Shown piece after piece: positions 1-8,253 of a stretch of 43,923 nt of DNA. The DNA comes from an uncultured Christensenella sp. (lineage in GTDB: Bacteria > Bacillota > Clostridia > Christensenellales > Borkfalkiaceae), in the NCBI GenBank assembly GCA_910586365.1, contig CAJUGP010000005.1:1-43923 (forward strand), in the 5' to 3' direction. Each line of letters opens with the position of its first letter. The stretch's first letter is position 1. Made by a program: the position numbers and the translations under genes. The notes below the pieces were generated by a model. That model was not told the DNA's origin. It made no database searches and was given only the letters and a program-made list of their open reading frames with translations.

Positions 1-25
1 GTGGGCTTTAATGGAGGTTTTGCCA

Positions 26-283
26 TGCACCCGAATAGTTAAGCCCATATCGACGTCATTTCGAGCGCAGTCGAGAAATCTTCCCTGATGCTCCGTGTGT
101 CTTATCGGATTTCCCCACCACGCACAGCCACGTGCGTTGCACCCGAATAGTTATGCCCGTATTCTGTCATTTCGAGCGCAGTCGAGAAATCTTCCTTGAT
201 GCTCCGTGTGTCTTATCGGATTTCCCCACCACGCACAGTCATGTGCGTTGCACCCGAATGTTAAGCCCGTGTTCTGTCCTACG
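26..283. repeat. Tandem/dispersed intergenic repeat, about 112 bp unit
   Basis: Two near-identical copies of a unit of about 112 bp start at 26 and 138, and a third partial copy starts at 249. Each begins TGCACCCGAATAG and contains CATTTCGAGCGCAGTCGAG followed by GAAATCTTCC. The copies differ by a few point changes. No reading frame with a credible start crosses the block. A diverged relative lies near 11276-11430, so this is a dispersed chromosomal family rather than a local duplication only. It fills the otherwise gene-free first 318 bases. Confidence 0.85.
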
Positions 284-318
284 TAGCAAGCCGCAGGCTT
301 AAAATGCCCGTCGAAAAA

Positions 319-347
319 TTGACAAAACGCGCGGTTTGGGTTAAACT
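319..347 (+). promoter_or_regulatory. Sigma-A type promoter, possibly leaderless
   Basis: A -35 box TTGACA (319-324) and a -10 box TAAACT (342-347) are separated by 17 bp. The -10 box ends only 6 bases before the ATG at 354, so the expected transcription start falls on or beside the start codon. Confidence 0.65.
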
Positions 348-353
348 AATCGC

Positions 354-965
354 ATGGACAAGAGGATAAACACGGTAGACGACTTAATAGCGGCGGTAGA
401 CGAATACGGCATTCTTCCGTTCTGGTCGGACGACGGCTTTTCCGCCTGGGGCATGAGCGCGATAAATTTCAATTCGCTGTGGTACGTGCGCGAGCAGGCG
501 GTCAACTCGCTGAAAATCGCGTACGGGCGGTTCGTCAACAAAAAAGCGACGTTTGTGTCGCTCGAAGTGCTCCCGTATCTCTGCGCGCTCCGCCGCGACG
601 GATACGACTTCGACTCGTTGGAGGATGAAGGCAAAGCACCCAACCGCGAATCGCTCATTATGCACGCCGTGGGCGACAAGCCCGCCCCGTCGTACGCGCT
701 CAACAAATCGCTCGGCATAAAGGGCTTCGACGGCGCGGTCGCGTCGCTGCAAAACAAAACGTATTTGTGCCTTACCTTTGCAAAAAGCAGCATGGGCACG
801 GCGCTGCTCAACCGCCCCGAAGACGTGTTCGGGTACGATTTCGTGCGCGCCAAATACGCGCTTTCCGCGCGGGAAAACGCCGACGAGATAAGCGCGCGCG
901 CCGCAAAAGCGCTAAAAGAGTTTTCCGAAAAGGAGCGCGCCAAAATACTCTCGCCCGCAATCTAA
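354..965 (+). CDS. AlkZ-related winged-helix-like protein (tentative)
   Basis: The frame encodes 203 residues. The N-terminus (VDDLIAAVDEYGILPFW) and middle (WYVREQAVNSLKIAYGRF, then KKATFVSLEVLPYL) resemble the short AlkZ-related proteins of Clostridia, a DNA-glycosylase-like winged-helix family. I did not identify catalytic residues, so the function stays open. No Shine-Dalgarno sequence precedes the ATG. The promoter at 319-347 sits so close that translation is probably leaderless, which is why this ATG was chosen. The gene stands alone and converges on the lipoprotein gene at 1228, with a terminator between them. The family call is from memory of the pattern and may be wrong; the coding call itself is firm from frame length and codon use. 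Confidence 0.5.
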   Translation: MDKRINTVDDLIAAVDEYGILPFWSDDGFSAWGMSAINFNSLWYVREQAVNSLKIAYGRFVNKKATFVSLEVLPYLCALRRDGYDFDSLEDEGKAPNRESLIMHAVGDKPAPSYALNKSLGIKGFDGAVASLQNKTYLCLTFAKSSMGTALLNRPEDVFGYDFVRAKYALSARENADEISARAAKALKEFSEKERAKILSPAI

Positions 966-1013
966 ACGCGGCGCGCCCCGCGACGCCGACGCGCGCTCGT
1001 TAAAAACGCACCG

Positions 1014-1043
1014 AAAAACGACGGAAACGTTCCGCCGTTTTTT
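1014..1043 (+). terminator. Rho-independent terminator
   Basis: The stem AAAAACG-A-CGGAA pairs with TTCCG-C-CGTTTTT around a 3-base loop, with one mismatch, and ends in a run of six T. It lies 48 bases past the stop of the gene at 354-965. Confidence 0.75.
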
Positions 1044-1227
1044 AATGCCGTTACATATTTTCCCGAAATTCCTTCAACAGCCGTATAGCTTGTACGTTTG
1101 TACGTTGCCGAGCGCGGCGGCTTTTCCGACCGATACGCAGTATGCGCGCAATCGCAGTCCACGCCGAACCCGTTATTGTAGCACGCGCCTATGCCGTCCT
1201 GTGCTAACCCCTCGCGGCTTTATCGCT

Positions 1228-2460
1228 TTAAAATGCAAACCAACGTTCCGTCAAGATGTCGGTATTCTCGGGACGGAACACGTGGTATTTCCAAAAGTAT
1301 TCGTAATCGCCCAACTTTATATGAAAATTACCGCCGTCGCTCGTCCAATATGCGTTATTCATAGAGTCGATTTTAACAAATCTGAAATTTATTACGTCGG
1401 TAGACTCGTAGCCGTAACTCACGGATTCGTTCGACGGCTTGTTATTTACGCTGTCCCAACCGCCGTCGTTGTATACCGCATTTAGGTCTATATCGAAAAC
1501 CGCGCCGCTTTTGTCGATTTTCATGGCGTTGAACAATCTGCCGTTTCCGTAGTCCGACCAAACCCATAGCCCCCAATCGCCGTAAACGTCGGAATTTATC
1601 TTTTCGTTATACTGCGGCGCGACGCCGCCTTCGACGCCCTCCTCCGCATCGTCATGGTCATAGCGGTAATAATGGACGTACAAATGCCCGCGCTCGCCGT
1701 AATCGTACAATCCGGCGTTATAACCGTCTATATCCTCGACAAGCCGCCACTTAGCAGTTGCGGTAAAATCGGACGTTACGGGCGTGTCGGAATACAGCGG
1801 CCTATTGCCGTCGAACCACCCGCAAAACGCATAGACCTCGCTGTCATATCCTTCGGGACGCGGATATTCCAGCTTATCGCCCTCTCGGTAAATCTTTTCG
1901 GCAGGATAAACGGTCGCGCCGGGTACGCCGTCGCAAACAAACCTGACGGTGTATTTGCGAACCTCGGGAATATCGTCCTCCCCTTCGTCGTCTCCGTCAT
2001 TATCGCCGTCTCCCTCGTCGCTCGGCGGCGGCAAGATAACGGACGGCTTAAATCCGTCCTTGCAATAATAAACGCTGTCGCTCTCGGAAAACGTCTTTAC
2101 GCCGTTTGTGTAGACCGAAAAATCGGTAAAATGCAGCACGCCCGTTTCGGAATCGCCGCGCAGCATAATTTTAATCTCGGTATCGCCATTCTTGATACCG
2201 AGCTCCGCCGTTACCGCGGCGGCGTCGAACGCGACGCTGCCCTTGACGTTAAGCTCCATATCGCCCAAAACGCCGACAAACTTGCATTCGTCGCCGTTCA
2301 GAACAAAATAATCGTTTTTATCGTATTCGTCGTTCTCGTAAAGATAATACGTGCCGTCGCGCCCGACGGTCGGCGTTTCGGAGTTGCACGCCGCCAAACC
2401 GAGTACGCAAAGCACGACGGCGCAAAAAACACAAAACATTTTCGTAATGATTCTTTTCAT
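1228..2460 (-). CDS. Surface lipoprotein with InlB-type repeat and pullulanase-like C-terminal domain
   Basis: The 410-residue product begins with a lipoprotein signal peptide (basic MKR, hydrophobic core, lipobox LAAC near residues 22-25), so it should be anchored on the outer face of the membrane. An acidic linker rich in D, E and G (about 145-170) leads to a single InlB B-repeat-like module (about 170-240; YTVRFVCDG ... FCGWFDG ... TAKW). The C-terminal part (about 255-410; HLYVHYYRYD ... WGLWVWSDYGNG) resembles the PUD/CBM41 domain of pullulanases, which binds alpha-glucans. No hydrolase domain follows, so a carbohydrate-binding role is inferred only. The start is set by GAGGGGAG upstream and by a consensus promoter at 2493-2521. 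It appears to be transcribed alone. Confidence 0.75.
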   Translation of the reverse strand: MKRIITKMFCVFCAVVLCVLGLAACNSETPTVGRDGTYYLYENDEYDKNDYFVLNGDECKFVGVLGDMELNVKGSVAFDAAAVTAELGIKNGDTEIKIMLRGDSETGVLHFTDFSVYTNGVKTFSESDSVYYCKDGFKPSVILPPPSDEGDGDNDGDDEGEDDIPEVRKYTVRFVCDGVPGATVYPAEKIYREGDKLEYPRPEGYDSEVYAFCGWFDGNRPLYSDTPVTSDFTATAKWRLVEDIDGYNAGLYDYGERGHLYVHYYRYDHDDAEEGVEGGVAPQYNEKINSDVYGDWGLWVWSDYGNGRLFNAMKIDKSGAVFDIDLNAVYNDGGWDSVNNKPSNESVSYGYESTDVINFRFVKIDSMNNAYWTSDGGNFHIKLGDYEYFWKYHVFRPENTDILTERWFAF

Positions 2461-2492
2461 ACTCCCCTCATATTTCGCGTTATGGTAAAACC

Positions 2493-2521
2493 ATTATATC
2501 ACGGCAATATACGGCTGTCAA
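2493..2521 (-). promoter_or_regulatory. Consensus sigma-A promoter for the lipoprotein gene
   Basis: On the minus strand TTGACA (2521-2516) and TATAAT (2498-2493) are separated by exactly 17 bp. This is a perfect consensus pair and leaves a leader of about 26 bases before the ATG at 2460. Confidence 0.9.
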
Positions 2522-2555
2522 GCCCTTATGCCGCAGTATCGATTATCAGGCATGC

Positions 2556-2592
2556 AAAAGCGCGGTTCGGCGTTACGACCGAACCGCGCTTG
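2556..2592 (-). terminator. Strong hairpin terminator between genes
   Basis: A 13-bp perfect stem (AAGCGCGGTTCGG with its complement, 2558-2570 and 2579-2591) closes an 8-base loop and is followed on the minus strand by a short T run. It lies just past the stop of the gene at 2601-2897 and before the lipoprotein promoter. Confidence 0.75.
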
Positions 2593-2600
2593 CATTTCCG

Positions 2601-2897
2601 CTAATTTTTTTTCGATTGCTTTTGCGCGTACGCCTCGATTTTGTCGAACGCCGTTTGCACGATGCGCTCGACCGTGCGCTCGCTTATAATCGGCTTCAAC
2701 GCCGCGGGCACGAGCGCCGCGATTTGCGAAACCGCGTCTTTAAACTTGCTCTCGCCCGACAAATCGTCGCGCTCCGCGCTTTCCACCGCGCCCGCTGCGG
2801 CGCGCTCTATTTTGGCGCGCACGTAAAAATAGTACCCGACAAACGACAGTGCGACAGACAGAACGCCGAGCGCGGCGCAGCAAATTTTTTCCGCCAT
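2601..2897 (-). CDS. Small membrane-anchored protein of unknown function
   Basis: A 98-residue protein with one N-terminal hydrophobic segment (about residues 5-26, ALGVLSVALSFVGYYFYV) and a charged, probably helical cytoplasmic tail ending in QKQSKKN. The start is supported by GGAGGG five bases before the ATG. It follows ppk1 by 71 bases on the same strand and a strong terminator follows it, so it may be the last gene of the ppx-ppk1 unit. I recognise no family. Confidence 0.65.
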   Translation of the reverse strand: MAEKICCAALGVLSVALSFVGYYFYVRAKIERAAAGAVESAERDDLSGESKFKDAVSQIAALVPAALKPIISERTVERIVQTAFDKIEAYAQKQSKKN

Positions 2898-2968
2898 ATT
2901 CCCTCCGATAATGTGTGATTACCGAGAGTGTAACGCCGCAATGGTGACAGCAGTATAGCAACAATACG

Positions 2969-5038
2969 TTATTTCTTGCGCAAAGCGAACTCGCCCTTCA
3001 AAAACAGCTCTTGACTGTTTATCGGCTCGGAAACCTCTTGCGGCGCGTAATACTCGCCGTCGCGGCTAAGCCGACGCGCCTTTACGTTGTCGGCGAGCAT
3101 AACGTCGAGCATGCCGCTTATCCTGCGCTCGATTGCCTTGTCGAGCACGGGCGTGGCGATTTCCACGCGCTTGTCGGTATTGCGCGTCATGAGGTCTGCG
3201 CTCGAAATGAACATAACGCGGTCGTCGCCGTCGCCGAAGCGGTAAATGCGCGAATGCTCCAAGAACCGCCCGACTATGCTTGTTACGGTTATGTTTTCGG
3301 TTTTGCCGCCAACCTCGGGCAAAAGACAGCAAATGCCGCGCACGATGAGCTCGATTTTAACGCCCGCCTTACTCGCTGAAATAAGCTTGTCGATAATGGT
3401 TTTATCGGTGAGGCTGTTCATTTTGGCGGTTATATGCGCGGGCAGTCCCGCCTTGGCTTTTTCGGTCTCGCGCTCGATATACGCCACAATACCGCTTTTG
3501 AGCGACTTGGGCGCTATAAGCAGCTTTTCGTAATCGTAATCGGTATTGCAAATGGCGATATTGCGGAAAAACGCCACCGCGTCTCTGCCAATCCTCGCGT
3601 CCGAGGTTATGATATTGAGGTCGGTGTACAGCTTGGACGTTTTCTCGTTGTAGTTGCCCGTGCCGAGGTGCGTTATATACTTGATATCCTCACCGTCGGC
3701 AAGCACGATGGAGATTATTTTGGAATGCACCTTGTAATTGCCCATGCCGTAAATAATCGTGCAGCCCGCGTCTTTGAGCACCTCCGAAAAATACAGGTTG
3801 TTTTCCTCGTCGAACCGCGCGCAAAGCTCGATTACGACGGTAACGTCCTTGCCGTTCTCGCTCGCCTTTTTGAGCGCATCCACAATGCGCGAGCGGTGGT
3901 CCAGCCGATAAATGGTGATTTTAATCGACGCGACGCGCGGGTCGTCCGCGCACTCGTCCAGCAACCGCACGAGCGTATCCATGCTGTCGAACGGGTACGC
4001 CAAAAACACGTCGCTTTTCATGACTCGCTCGGTGACGGAAACGCCTTGCGGCACGGGGCTTTCGAGCGGGCGCGGCTTTTTGTAGCGCAGCGACGGCAAA
4101 GCGTCGTCGTCGATATAATTCGCCAGCGCGTTCAAGAACCCGTAATCGAAGCAATGCTTAACCTCGAAGCAATATTGCTTTTTGATATTGAGCGTCTTTA
4201 ACAAAAACGCCTTTACGTCGTCCGCGCCGCCGTCTATTTGCAGGCGTACCGCGTCCTGCGTGCCGCGCAGCTCCACCTTGCGCTTTAAAAACTTGGAAAA
4301 ATCGCCGCTGCGCTCTATGTCCGCATCCTCGATATTCGCGTCGAAATCGGCGTTGCGCGTGAGCCGCAGCATGGCTTGGTTTTTTATGCGATAGCCGTCG
4401 AACGCCGTCGCGCCGAACGTGCGGATAAGCTCCTCCACCGTGATTACGGTCGGCTTTTTGCCGCCGTCCAGCTTGTACGTGCGCGGCAGCTTTTGGCTAA
4501 TCGCCATGACGCCGTACATGAGCCTATCGGACTTTTCCAGCTCGAAAACCATGTAGCAGTTCATGTTTTCGAAACGAATCATGGGGTGCTTGGCGTCGAG
4601 CACCATGGGCGACAGCAGCGGCAATATCTGCTCGCGGAAATGCTGCTTGCATTTGACGCGCTGCTTTGCGGAAAGCTCCGCGCCCGTCTTGACGCGCACA
4701 TACTTGCCGAGCTCTTTTTTGAGCTTTACGTAAACCGCGTCCGCCTCGCGGTACGCCGATTTGGCAAGCTTCAATATTCCGTCCACCTGCTCCTTGGCGG
4801 TAAGCCCCGTCTTGTTTTCCGTCGCGTCGGGATTAAGCTTGGAATCGTTGAGCAGGCTCCCTATGCGCACCATGAAAAACTCGTCGAAATTGGAATGGAA
4901 TATGGACAAAAACTTGCACCGCTCCAACAGCGGATTGGTCGAGTCCGTCGCCTGCGCGAGCACGCGCCTGTTGAACATAAGCCACGAATACTCGCGATTG
5001 ATATATTCGCCCTTAATAAAAGAAACCTTGTCGCTCAT
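2969..5038 (-). CDS. ppk1: Polyphosphate kinase (PPK1)
   Basis: The enzyme reversibly polymerises the gamma-phosphate of ATP into inorganic polyphosphate. The length of 689 residues is normal for PPK1. Recognisable features are the N-terminal domain (YINREYSWLMFNRRVL and SIFHSNFDEFFMVRIGSL), the paired phospholipase-D-like catalytic domains with the phosphohistidine segment (GNYKVHSKI) followed by THLGTGNYNEKT, and the late RGICCLLP segment. It starts 15 bases after the stop of the Ppx/GppA gene on the same strand, so synthesis and degradation of polyphosphate are very probably co-transcribed. The ribosome binding site (GGGGTGG) is weak. No truncation is visible. Confidence 0.96.
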   Translation of the reverse strand: MSDKVSFIKGEYINREYSWLMFNRRVLAQATDSTNPLLERCKFLSIFHSNFDEFFMVRIGSLLNDSKLNPDATENKTGLTAKEQVDGILKLAKSAYREADAVYVKLKKELGKYVRVKTGAELSAKQRVKCKQHFREQILPLLSPMVLDAKHPMIRFENMNCYMVFELEKSDRLMYGVMAISQKLPRTYKLDGGKKPTVITVEELIRTFGATAFDGYRIKNQAMLRLTRNADFDANIEDADIERSGDFSKFLKRKVELRGTQDAVRLQIDGGADDVKAFLLKTLNIKKQYCFEVKHCFDYGFLNALANYIDDDALPSLRYKKPRPLESPVPQGVSVTERVMKSDVFLAYPFDSMDTLVRLLDECADDPRVASIKITIYRLDHRSRIVDALKKASENGKDVTVVIELCARFDEENNLYFSEVLKDAGCTIIYGMGNYKVHSKIISIVLADGEDIKYITHLGTGNYNEKTSKLYTDLNIITSDARIGRDAVAFFRNIAICNTDYDYEKLLIAPKSLKSGIVAYIERETEKAKAGLPAHITAKMNSLTDKTIIDKLISASKAGVKIELIVRGICCLLPEVGGKTENITVTSIVGRFLEHSRIYRFGDGDDRVMFISSADLMTRNTDKRVEIATPVLDKAIERRISGMLDVMLADNVKARRLSRDGEYYAPQEVSEPINSQELFLKGEFALRKK

Positions 5039-5053
5039 GCCGCCACCCCGTAT

Positions 5054-6256
5054 CTACTCGCCGTCGGGCTTTGTCGCAACGGCATCCGCCTTTGCTTTAC
5101 CCTTACTCTTGCCAGCAGTCTTTTTGCCGCCCGATTTCTCGGCAGGCGCTTTATCGCCGCCCGATTTTTTGCCCGACGCGGGCTTGCTCTTTTCCGACTT
5201 TTTGCCGCCACCGGACTTTTTGCCGTTCGCGCCGTCGGGCTGAGTCGCTTTGGCTTTGCCTCCGCCCGATTTTTTCTTTTTGGCGGGTTTAAGCTCGAAC
5301 TCGCCCGCGACGAACAGCGGCGACGGCGCGCCGAGGTCGACGGGGATACCCTCCTCCGCGCCCGTCGCGACGAGCGCCATGTACCCCTCCTTGACGCCCG
5401 TGTCGCTTATGACGATATTGTCCACCTTGAACCGCTTCAACAGCTCTTTGAGCACGATTGCGGCGATTGGCAGCACGTGTATCTTTTCGGGCGCGGTTTT
5501 CATAATGAGCTGCGTGCGGTCGGGCGACGACAGCAGGTATGCGACGAACTTTTTGTACTTGTCATAGCTGAATTCCGTACCCAGCTTTTTCTTTTCGCAA
5601 TATTCGCGGTAGGTCGCGTAGATAGCGTCGTTGATAGACCCGACGATAACCGCGGTGGAAAACTTGTTCTTGCGCGGCAGCTTAGCCTCGTCCGACTTTT
5701 TGCGCAGGAACTTTTTAATGCGCTTCGCCTCGTCCTCGGTCGGGTAAATATCGGACACGTACTTGCCGCGCAGCTTGATAGGTCCGAAATCCAAGCACAT
5801 CATGTCGTCCTTGTCCGCCTTGGACAGGTCGCACAGCTCCACGCTGCCGCCGCCTATGTCGATAAGCACCACGTCGCCGAACGCCGCATACTTGCGATTG
5901 GACACGAGGTCGCAATACGCCTCCGTCCTGCCGTCGAGGTAGTTGACGACAATGCCCGTGCGCATGCGAATTTTGACGGCTACCTCTTCGATATTATCGA
6001 TATTGCGCAATGCCGCCGTGGAAATAACGTAGCATTCCTCTACGCCCATGGCGCGCACCGTGGAGCGCGCGGATATGAGCGCGTCGATTAGCTTTTCTAT
6101 GCCGCGCGACGAAATCGACTTCCCGTCGAAATAATCGGCGACCGCGATATTCGTGCGGTCCTTGTACATGGGCTCGAATATGCCCGTCTCCCTGTCGCCC
6201 TCGGCAATCACCGTGGACACGCCCGTCGAACTCAAATCTATAACGGCAAACTTCAT
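5054..6256 (-). CDS. ppx: Ppx/GppA-family exopolyphosphatase with lysine-rich C-terminal tail
   Basis: The start at 6256 gives 400 residues (MKFAVIDLSSTG) and has GAGG upstream; the open frame extends 13 codons further but without a better site. The Ppx/GppA actin-like ATPase fold shows the phosphate-1 motif (AVIDLSSTGVST), the phosphate-2 motif (VLIDIGGGSVEL) and the late VDNIVISDTGVKEG segment. Family members release phosphate from polyphosphate or from pppGpp; next to ppk1 the first is likelier. After the globular domain, roughly the last 78 residues are an irregular repeat of Lys, Ser, Gly and Ala (KKSGGGK-like units). This is not part of the usual family architecture and is probably disordered and strongly basic. 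The gene is followed at 15 bases by ppk1. Confidence 0.92.
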   Translation of the reverse strand: MKFAVIDLSSTGVSTVIAEGDRETGIFEPMYKDRTNIAVADYFDGKSISSRGIEKLIDALISARSTVRAMGVEECYVISTAALRNIDNIEEVAVKIRMRTGIVVNYLDGRTEAYCDLVSNRKYAAFGDVVLIDIGGGSVELCDLSKADKDDMMCLDFGPIKLRGKYVSDIYPTEDEAKRIKKFLRKKSDEAKLPRKNKFSTAVIVGSINDAIYATYREYCEKKKLGTEFSYDKYKKFVAYLLSSPDRTQLIMKTAPEKIHVLPIAAIVLKELLKRFKVDNIVISDTGVKEGYMALVATGAEEGIPVDLGAPSPLFVAGEFELKPAKKKKSGGGKAKATQPDGANGKKSGGGKKSEKSKPASGKKSGGDKAPAEKSGGKKTAGKSKGKAKADAVATKPDGE

Positions 6257-6315
6257 ATAAACCTCGAAAGATAGTTGTTGATTGGAATACGTCAACGAAA
6301 TAGTTATTTTATATT

Positions 6316-6750
6316 ATTCTACGCGCTGCGCAACGCCAAAGACTGTATATATGCACATTATCGTCGCCGCCCGAAATACTACGCGCCGCGCAACGCCAAA
6401 GACATATGCACATTATCGTCGCCGCCCGAAATACTACGCGCCGCGCATCGCCAAAAGCATAATATTGTGCAATGTTGTGGACTAACAATTTTACTACGCG
6501 CGCGACGAACACATACACCTTGCAGCAACGCCTTTTGGGCGCGTAAACGCGAGCCGCGCATCGCCAAAGGCATAATATTGTGCAATGTTGTGGACTAACA
6601 ATTTTACTACACGCGCGACGGACAGCTGGCGACGCGCAATACCAAAGACTGTATAAATATGCCTTTTGTTTCGGCACATTGTACTACGCGCGGGCGCGAC
6701 GGGAGTGTAGAACCACATACACCTTGTAGCAACGCCTTTTGGGCGCGTAG
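6316..6750. repeat. Mosaic of three interleaved intergenic repeat units
   Basis: Three kinds of unit recur. Unit A (TACGCGCCGCGCAACGCC then CACATTATCGTCGCC) occurs from 6316 and 6376 and in part from 6431. Unit B (GCATAATATTGTGCAATG then TTGTGGACTAACAATTTTAC) occurs at about 6443-6507 and 6556-6620. Unit C (CACATACACCTTG then AACGCCTTTTGGGCGCG) occurs at about 6510-6546 and 6714-6750. This accounts for most of the gene-free stretch 6257-6865. Frames inside it are open by chance only, with no usable start or ribosome binding site. Confidence 0.8.
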
Positions 6751-6865
6751 GCCCGCGTCAGGCTAGGCAAACGAGTGGCGCGGCAAGGGAGTGTACACAG
6801 ACGTACATGACCGCGCCGCGCTCACTCGTTTAACGACGCATCACGCGAGGCATACGCGCCCAAAA

Positions 6866-7930
6866 TCAGCGACCGAAGGACACGCCGATACTCTCTGCCA
6901 CCCCCACCTCTTGACACTCGGGCGGAACGAGCTTGGCTTTGCCCGCGATATCGGCGAGCGCGTTGTAGGTGACTTTGCCGCCGACCATGGCGACGGTCAC
7001 GCCGAACCTGCCCTCGCTTGCGAGCTTGCCGGCAAAGCTGCCGAACTCGGTGGACAGCACGCGGTCGTACGCGGACGGGCTGCCGCCGCGCTGGATATGC
7101 CCGGGCACGACGACACGCGTTTCCACGTTCGCCTTTTCGGCGATATGCTTGGCGAGCGCGTTGGTGATTGTAGCCGCGCCGCCGCGCTTTTCCAACCGCT
7201 CTTTCTTTTTCATCTTGCTCTCCTCGACGGTCATCGCGCCCTCGGCGACGGCGACGATGCTGAACGCCTTGCCCGCGTCCGCGCGCCGCTCGACGGCTTT
7301 CGCCACCTTGTCCGCGCTAAACGGAATCTCGGGCAGAAGTATGACGTCCGCGCCGCCCGCGATACCCGCGTACAGCGTGAGCCACCCCGCCTTGTTGCCC
7401 ATGATTTCCACGAGGATTGTGCGGCCGTGGCTCGCCGCGGTGGAATGCAGGCGGTCGATACACTCGGTCGCGATATCGACGGCGGTGTGAAACCCGAACG
7501 TGACGTCCGTGCCCCAAATATCGTTGTCTATGGTCTTGGGCAAGCCGATAACGTTACAGCCCTCGGCGGACAGCAGCGCCGCGGTCTTGTGCGTGCCCGC
7601 GCCGCCGAGCGTAAGCAAGCAGTCGAGCCCCATTTTTTTGTAGTTTTGTTTCATGAGGTCGAGCCGCGTCACCGAGTTTTCGTCCTCTACGGTCATTAGC
7701 TTGAACGGCTGACGGCTCGTGCCGAGTATCGTGCCGCCCAGCGTGAGTATGCCCGTAAAATCGGATTTTTTCATTTCACGGCACTCGCCGCGGATAAGCC
7801 CGCCGTACCCGTCGGCAATGCCGATTAACTGAACATTCTTGATATTCTCGAACGCGTACTTGCCGAACCCGCGTATAACCGCGTTAAGCCCGGGGCAATC
7901 GCCGCCCGACGTGAGTATTCCGATTCTCAT
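6866..7930 (-). CDS. pfkA: 6-phosphofructokinase, divergent active site
   Basis: The product (354 residues) phosphorylates fructose 6-phosphate in glycolysis. Visible signatures are the N-terminal GGDCPGLNA (9-17), the catalytic TIDND (133-137), and the sugar-phosphate motif GHIQRGGSP. Three positions are unusual against E. coli PfkA: GGAGT (109-113) where GGDGS normally supplies a magnesium-binding Asp; PKTIDND with Lys132, a residue usual in pyrophosphate-dependent enzymes; and MGNKAGW (177-183) where MGR is usual. A Gly at the ATP/PPi selectivity position next to Lys132 gives a mixed signature, so the phosphoryl donor is not certain. The start is set by GGAGG seven bases upstream of the ATG. 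Confidence 0.93.
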   Translation of the reverse strand: MRIGILTSGGDCPGLNAVIRGFGKYAFENIKNVQLIGIADGYGGLIRGECREMKKSDFTGILTLGGTILGTSRQPFKLMTVEDENSVTRLDLMKQNYKKMGLDCLLTLGGAGTHKTAALLSAEGCNVIGLPKTIDNDIWGTDVTFGFHTAVDIATECIDRLHSTAASHGRTILVEIMGNKAGWLTLYAGIAGGADVILLPEIPFSADKVAKAVERRADAGKAFSIVAVAEGAMTVEESKMKKKERLEKRGGAATITNALAKHIAEKANVETRVVVPGHIQRGGSPSAYDRVLSTEFGSFAGKLASEGRFGVTVAMVGGKVTYNALADIAGKAKLVPPECQEVGVAESIGVSFGR

Positions 7931-8009
7931 ACAACCTCCGTAACATGATTATTATGCGTAATTTACGAGTGACTAACCCCAACGATAACACCCGATAGCG
8001 GGCTGCTTT

Positions 8010-8035
8010 GAGCAAGCTCTGCGTTAAGCTCGCTC
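8010..8035 (-). other. Hairpin in the pfkA upstream region
   Basis: On the minus strand GAGCGAGCT pairs with AGCTTGCTC (one G-U pair) around an 8-base loop, about 80 bases before the pfkA start. No T-tract follows, so it is not an obvious terminator. The rest of the gene-free stretch 7931-8253 shows only the promoter at 8193-8221 and GC-rich filler. Confidence 0.4.
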
Positions 8036-8192
8036 ATAGTAATATCCATCGCATGTGTAATATATTAACATATCCCGCGCCTTTTTTCAAGCGATTGCAA
8101 GCGCAATCCCGCGCGTCGCGCAGCATAACCGCCGCCTTAGCGCCGCCGCCGTCGCCGCCGCAAAAAAAGTTTGTAAAATTTTGCAATCGGTA

Positions 8193-8221
8193 TTGAAATT
8201 CGCGCGCGACGGTGCTAGAAT
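8193..8221 (+). promoter_or_regulatory. Sigma-A type promoter
   Basis: TTGAAA (8193-8198) and TAGAAT (8216-8221) are separated by 17 bp, 32 bases before the ATG at 8254. Confidence 0.7.
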
Positions 8222-8253
8222 ATATACGAATAAACGCAAAGGGAAATTGAGCA

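Noticed and set aside
26..283. CRISPR-like array
   Set aside because: The units are about 112 bp, contiguous and without unique spacers, so this is an ordinary repeat.
4376..6091. Long plus-strand open frame (571 codons) opposite ppk1 and ppx
   Set aside because: It is the GC-rich antisense shadow of two well-identified genes, has no ribosome binding site and its translation resembles no family.
7931..8034. Short minus-strand frame (MSELNAELAQ...) upstream of pfkA
   Set aside because: Only 24 codons without a ribosome binding site; more likely leader sequence with a hairpin.
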